A stretch of 64,000 nucleotides of DNA. Source: Strobilurus pachycystidiatus (lineage: Eukaryota; Basidiomycota; Agaricomycetes; Agaricales; Physalacriaceae). The notes beneath the pieces were generated by a model. That model made no database searches, was not told where the DNA came from, and worked only from the letters and a program-made list of their open reading frames with translations. Each line of letters begins with the position of its first letter. Position 1 is the stretch's first letter. Location: positions 4,898,001 to 4,962,000 of the forward strand of contig JAHLMK010000001.1 in NCBI GenBank assembly GCA_019915135.1, written 5' to 3'. Of the stretch, positions 58,884 through 64,000 are shown piece after piece. The position numbers and the translations under genes were made by a program.

Positions 58884-59951
58884 TCAGGGTATACTGTACG
58901 CCAACCATTCCTCGCCAGAGAGATTGGTGCCGCCGGCCCAGCCACCAATGAGGGCGGCCATCAGGGTTTTTGCAATCCAGCCAAGCAGAATGATGATCAT
59001 GGTGAAAACGGGGTGGCAGTCGAGGACAACTCGGAGACCAAAGCCAGCTGACATTCCGCCCAGCACGTTGCGAATAATCCACTCGCGGTCCAAATTGTTG
59101 TCATCTAGTATCATCATGTATGGAGGCATAGACGACGGAGCCGGTATCGGTGTAGTCGATGGCTTCCATATCGTCAAGAGGAAGAGCAGGAATAGTTTCG
59201 TGAATGACGAGTAAAATAGCGTGAGGGGAATCAAAACAAAGCGAAACTCTTTTCTAATATCGCTTTCCGGAACCTTTGAGCGTTGTATGGCAGAGAGAAA
59301 GCTGAGAACGACGTAGCAGGCCGACATTACGCCTGTGTGGAATGCGAGAGTTTCTGGGCAAATTTGAGCAAGGATACGAGGTTCTAGAATGGGACGTACC
59401 AGCAAAGCAGCCAATCAGTGCTCGCGAAAAGTCAATGACAGTTTCCGTGGACCATGGGGACGCAGAACTAGGGTCTATATTGACGCGTCAGGTCGTAGGC
59501 GACGGGGATTGACAAGGTCCATACTCAAATGAGACCAGCGGATGACTGGAAAAGAGGTCAATTGGAATCTGTTGAGACGCGGATGACACTTACACGCATC
59601 AATGGCTGTCAGAGCGCCTCCCAGCGGCGCTACCAACGGCCACCTCGCGGGTTGCCGGCTTTCCTCATCCTTTTGACCGACGCGCCGCGGCTCTGCCCCT
59701 CGGTTATACAATAAATGGCGATAGACGCCACGTTTGAGGAGGATTAAGTCGATAAGTAGGAGCAGGGAGTCGTGCTCGACGTAAGGGTCGGCAAATGAAC
59801 CGCAAGCCGACTGAGAACACTCGAACAATAAGTCAGAAATTATTAGAGAAATACACCAACGCACACATTGCTCTAGCCTGAGGTTATACGCCGATTCGTA
59901 GACAGTATAGAGGTAAGGTATCCAGCAGGTGCATGTGGTACATATTGGCAT
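58884..59951 (-). CDS. ARV1: ARV1 homolog, ER sterol/GPI-precursor homeostasis protein
   Basis: ER membrane protein needed for sterol distribution and GPI-precursor flipping. The N-terminal Arv1 homology domain carries the zinc-type Cys pairs CTTC...QC|SAC and the blocks LYTVYESAYNLRLEQC and GSFADPYVEHDSLLLLIDLI, LLKRGVYRHLLYNR, the family hallmark. Hydrophobic segments follow (TGVMSACYVVLSFLS, FVLIPLTLFYSSFTKLFLLF, PVFTMIIILLGWIAKTLMAA). The start at 59951 gives MPICTTCTCWIPYLYTV. At least four introns; the first separates the two Cys pairs. Length near 290 residues fits fungal members. It is divergent from the Kelch/C2H2 gene, 172 bp apart. Confidence 0.9.
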
Positions 59952-60123
59952 GAGGGAGAGACGCAAACCCTAACCCCACGCCAGTTCCTGCTTGTTTCCC
60001 GCCAAGTTGGAATTGGAGATTGGATTGAGTGCATTCGCGCTCGTCGTTTCTCTATCTCCTTTTCTCACTTGCTCATTTTTTTGACGGTGAAGCTTAAGGG
60101 CAGGGCCTCCGAACCAGATTGCG

Positions 60124-61979
60124 ATGGAGGCTTTTACGGACAAGACAATTCAAGGAAGTCTTCGATGTCTAGAGGACCCTCGAATTGCCGTCGATGAAAA
60201 GAACAGCCGCTTCTTTTTTCTTCAAGCAGATCTAAACGGACTGTTCAGCATCCAGGAATGGCGCTTATCCAAGGCGGATACGATCGAGTGCACAGACCTC
60301 AAAGTAGGATTTGCATCCGGAAACAGTCTTTCGCGTTCTGACACTTGCTAGCAATTCCTACGACGCGATTATGAGGCCGCTCCGGTGCCTTTACCTTGCC
60401 TGAGAGACGTCTCAATCACCTACTCCGCCATGGCCGGATGCGAGTACCTCTTCATTCTCGGACTACGCAACGACGCGACGAAGCAGATGGAACTTGTAGC
60501 CATTGACATTGTGACCTTTGTATGGCTCAAAGTCTCAATCATTGGATCCGCCAAGCCTCGAAGGCACCCGTCAATGGTAGCGGTGGACCATCGACTCTAT
60601 GTCTTCGGCGGCCAGGATGAGAATGGTGGACATATTACCTCGTATTCTATGGCAGAGTGCAAACACCGACAATGGTACTGGACTATACAAGACAAGCCGT
60701 ATCCTGCTCATGTCCCGCTACTTGAGGGCGCTGTCTTCCTACCGCGCATCAATCAGATACTTTTCACATCTGGACCAGAAGGACCGGTACGCGAATGTTC
60801 TGTCAGTACAGCGACATGCATCTTGACAGCCTGCCATAGGTACATCAACTGGTGATTTTTGAGGTTCAATTCTCAATATTCAAAGTGATCAAAGAAACCG
60901 CGGGCGGGAGTTGGGACCATGCTTTCGCGACCGCCTCTCTTCCTCCAGCTCTTCCCGGGCCCTTCGCACGGAATCGTGAACGGTTACCTGTCCCCGCCCT
61001 CATAATGTCTGGACTTTCACCTTCTCACGGGTTAGAGCTATGGCACTATCTGTCCGCGCCGTACAACGATCTCCGCTGCCTCAACGTATCAGAACAAGTC
61101 AACGACATGTCTCTCGATCATCCCGTCTTCATTTCCGTCTCAGGCCGCCACTTCATGCTTGGCTCTGACTCTGCCGTGGACACGGGATTGTACGATGTCT
61201 GTCAAGAGATCAACGTGCAGAAGCTACTCGATACTCAGGTCAGAATATACGCCTCTCAAGTGCCGGGGTGCAAATTCTGACATCACCGCAGTCCTCACCG
61301 GTTCTCGACACTCTCCCGCTTCCAAGAGTATCTGAACCCTCTTCTCCCTCACCCTCCGAGTCTTACAAGTCCTTATTATCCTCCCCTCTGACACCCGTCC
61401 CTCTCAAAGTCGAACCATTCGATCTCGAAGTACCGCCTTTGGATCTTGCCGGAAACGATGTCACGAACGCATCGCCACCACTACCACGAAAGAAACGTCC
61501 GCGCAGTCCTTCTGTAATCGTCATCTCCGATGATGATGACGACCCACCACCTCTACCCAAGAGGGTTATACGCCCATTGCTGCCGGTGTCTCCGCCGCTA
61601 CCACGAAGGAAACGCCCACGTAGTCCTTCTTTGATCGTTACCTCCTCCTCTGATGATGATGATGATTACGATGCCAGCCCGCCACCTCTACGCAAGAAGA
61701 GACAAAAGCGTGGAAAGCAAAAACTCCCTACCATCAAAGACTCTCCCCAGCGCTTCTTCTGCGACTACGAAGGATGCCGCCACTCTTATGCTCACAACTG
61801 GGGTTTGAAACGGCATGTCGAGGATGCTCACATCAACAACGGCGTCGGTACGTGCAGTCTGATTTTGTGCAGCATGCCAAGTCTTACATCGAAAGTCAGG
61901 CTATAAATGCTCTCAATGCCCCCGTAAATACAGTACACCTTACAACTTGAAAGTGCATGAGCAATCTTGTGTCTACTAA
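60124..61979 (+). CDS. Kelch-like and C2H2 zinc-finger fusion protein with SUMO-interaction-like repeats
   Basis: A protein of about 520 residues. The N-terminal part resembles a degenerate beta-propeller with at least one Kelch-type repeat (RRHPSMVAVDHRLYVFGGQD, then WYWTIQDKPYPA). The C-terminal part has an acidic/basic linker with two copies of an internal repeat: PPLPRKKRPRSPSVIVISDDDDD and PPLPRRKRPRSPSLIV followed by Ser/Asp. Both combine an NLS-like basic patch with a hydrophobic core and acidic run. Two C2H2-type fingers close the protein: FFCDYEGCRHSYAHNWGLKRH VEDAH and, across the last intron, YKCSQCPRKYSTPYNLKVHE ending QSCVY. A nuclear regulator is inferred. The final exon after 61902 is short. 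Confidence 0.7.
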
Positions 61980-62356
61980 TGCCTGCCTTCGATTCTTGTT
62001 GTCTGCAGATGCTTATATCTGCCCGCTATCTCATGCTATCGATTGTTGTACTTACCTTGTCTGTGTAGATAATTTGTACCCTTCTATAATCTTTTGTACA
62101 TACCCATACTGTCTCTTTTTGCGCTTTGATTCTGCCCTGTGCGATTCATGATTGTGGCGGCTCCCTATCAGTGATATGTTGCCACATCCGCATAGCTCAA
62201 GATTTGATGCATCCATTGGGATAGACTTATCCTGGTAAACTTGTGAGGCATAGGATACCGCCTTTGATACATTTACATGACCGAACCGGTCCACTTGAAG
62301 TTTAGTACACAGATTTGCATGATATATTTCATCGTCAGCATCTCATCCGTCCTCGT
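61980..62356. other. Convergent 3' region between Kelch/C2H2 gene and GH10 xylanase
   Basis: 377 bp between facing stops; only UTR sequence expected and nothing else seen. Confidence 0.4.
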
Positions 62357-63993
62357 TCACGACAAAGCGTCAATGACAGCGTAGTATGCAGGCTTGGGTT
62401 GGTAGTTCACATCGAAGAGATCCGGGAATTCGCTGGCTCGCCACGAGTTCTACATAGTACGCGTCCCAATCAGCCTCCTCGCAACTGAGTCTCGGATGCT
62501 TCATCACTCACCGCATCACTAACACCCCAGCTCGTAATCGCTACGCATTCGGGGACTGCCAGACACGCGTCGACCACTATCGTGTAATCGTTGGGGTCGG
62601 CTTGTCCGATGTCGAGCTCTGTGAGGGCCACCTCGGCTCCAGAGACAGCCAAAGCCGTCAAGCCGGCTTGGAGTTGCGTAGCGTTTCCAGCCTGTGTGTC
62701 GAAGATCAAGAGTCGGATTCCAGGAAGAGAGTACAGTAAGCGTATACTTGTAAATGCGCCTGGACACCGATGCCATCAATCAGAGTCCCAGCGCTGTTAA
62801 TCTTTTCGACGACCGCGACGATCCCGGCAACCTTGGCGTTGTTCGCCTCGAGGTTGTAGTCATTGATGTATAGTCTGTTGTCGATCAGTCTCGTGAAATC
62901 TGAAGTCTACTTCGAGAGATTACTTTGCATACGGGTCAGCGGCCTTGGCAGCTTCGAAAGCGATCCTAACAAAGTCCTACGGGCCATTAGGGCAGGCAGC
63001 TAAAAGATGCGCGCCGTGGAAGTACCTCTCCTAGAACGTTATAGAAAACGGTGGATTTGAACGTCCCGTCTTCGTTGAGAATTTCACTGCAGCATTTCAG
63101 GGAAGCAGTCATTTTACAAGAATAGAATCGCATACTTGACAACATCCCACTGCGGCGCGAGTGAGGAGTCGCATTATTATAGCACTGGAAGGACTTGAAA
63201 TGACTTACGGCTATGTCCTCATATCAGTACAAAGAAGACGTCGTCACATGAGAAATTGTACACACCATACAATTTTCCTGCGTAACGACCAGCTACGTTT
63301 GCAATATGGTTTTGAATGACAGAAGTCTGTCCCGAGTTAGCGAAGAAACACGGAACCACAGACAGACGACCTACGAGGGTTGCTGGATCCGTGATATCAG
63401 ACACCCACGTAGGTAACTGGTTATGCCAGACTGGAGAGAGAACGGAATAAGTCAACTCGCCACCCGTGGTTTACTATGAATGCAGCATCACCGAGGCAGT
63501 GACCACGAATTATTTTGTTGTTGGCTTCCGCCCAGTCAACGAGGTAATCAGAGCCCTCGAACGTGAAGGAGCCTTGAGTTGGCTCCGTCGATTCCCACTA
63601 GAAACATAGTCATGATAAACCTATTTGCACCGACGATAGAGCGACATGGCTTCATCGAATTTTCTGGGGTAACCTGACCGAATTCGGACTGCAATAATGC
63701 CTCGTTGGCTGAAGACTAGAATGAGATCGTAAGTATATCGTGTGATGCAGACGCGTTACCTGCGATACTGATCGTATTCTCATCCGCGGCGGAGCCCTGA
63801 ACAGCTCTTGAGCGCTCGAGCAGAGAAAGCAATCCATCGAGAACAAAGTCACCCAAAATTTTTTGCCCTTGGCCACAAACTTGTCATTGAGGCCACTCAA
63901 AGCTCTTGGAGAGCGTGTGGACGGGAGATCATTGGCAATGCAATGCCAGGAGAATAGGGCGCCGACGATAATCGAGTTGTAGAGGAGTTGCAT
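62357..63993 (-). CDS. Secreted endo-1,4-beta-xylanase, GH10 without CBM1
   Basis: Paralog of the xylanase at 45545-47497. The signal peptide [20 protein letters not shown] leads almost directly into the barrel ([17 protein letters not shown]), with no cellulose-binding module or Thr/Ser linker. GH10 blocks in order: [122 protein letters not shown] with the nucleophile Glu, [17 protein letters not shown], and the end [14 protein letters not shown]. About ten introns at positions shared with the other copy. It starts 7 bp from the window edge, so its promoter is outside. Confidence 0.9.
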
Positions 63994-64000
63994 GTCGCGC

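Overview
The window is nuclear DNA of a filamentous basidiomycete, most likely a plant-debris or wood-decaying Agaricomycete. Nearly every gene is split by many short (about 45-70 bp) GT-AG introns, genes are tightly packed on both strands, and the content is typical: secreted GH10 xylanases (one with a CBM1), a GH88 hydrolase, small secreted proteins, a basidiomycete-type MYND family, and conserved eukaryotic housekeeping genes. There are no prokaryotic features, no CRISPR array and no recognisable intact transposon. Intron positions were read by eye, so CDS spans are outer limits from start codon to stop codon.

Layout. 1-16 kb: the 3' end of an unknown gene (+), an FAD aromatic monooxygenase (+), NOT4 (-), a decayed S10 carboxypeptidase (-), a GMC oxidoreductase fused to an alpha/beta-hydrolase (-), and two tandem paralogous small secreted proteins (-). 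16-34 kb: mostly housekeeping and repair genes: a small membrane protein (-), D-lactate dehydrogenase DLD1 (+), K+/H+ antiporter KHA1 (+), uracil-DNA glycosylase UNG1 (-) divergent from a PI-PLC-like protein (+), a decayed MYND gene (+), RAD18 (+), a DUF7330-like protein (+), and DCN1 (-) divergent from CIA2 (+). 34-41 kb: a decayed 2OG-Fe(II) oxygenase (-), a polytopic membrane protein (+) and a forkhead factor (+). 41-64 kb is the accessory, duplicated part. Two head-to-head pairs of unrecognised membrane-anchored helical proteins (A1/B1 at 41.0-44.2 kb, A2/B2 at 54.5-57.6 kb) alternate with GH10 xylanases (45.5-47.5 kb, a relic at 48.3 kb, and 62.4-64.0 kb). OPI1, a GH88 enzyme, a SnoaL-like protein, ARV1 and a Kelch/C2H2 protein lie among them.

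Most novel candidate. The A/B pairs. A (about 380 aa, N-terminal hydrophobic anchor) and B (438-456 aa, N-terminal hydrophobic segments) are transcribed divergently from a 352-bp intergenic region in both copies. Exon junctions match between copies, and A and B themselves look like distant relatives. An isolated A-type terminal exon lies just behind B2. I know of no described system with this organisation. The function is unknown; membrane-level recognition or a co-assembling complex is only a hypothesis.

The window also holds several degraded genes (S10, MYND, 2OG oxygenase, GH10, A-type exon), which points to rapid gene turnover around a stable housekeeping core.
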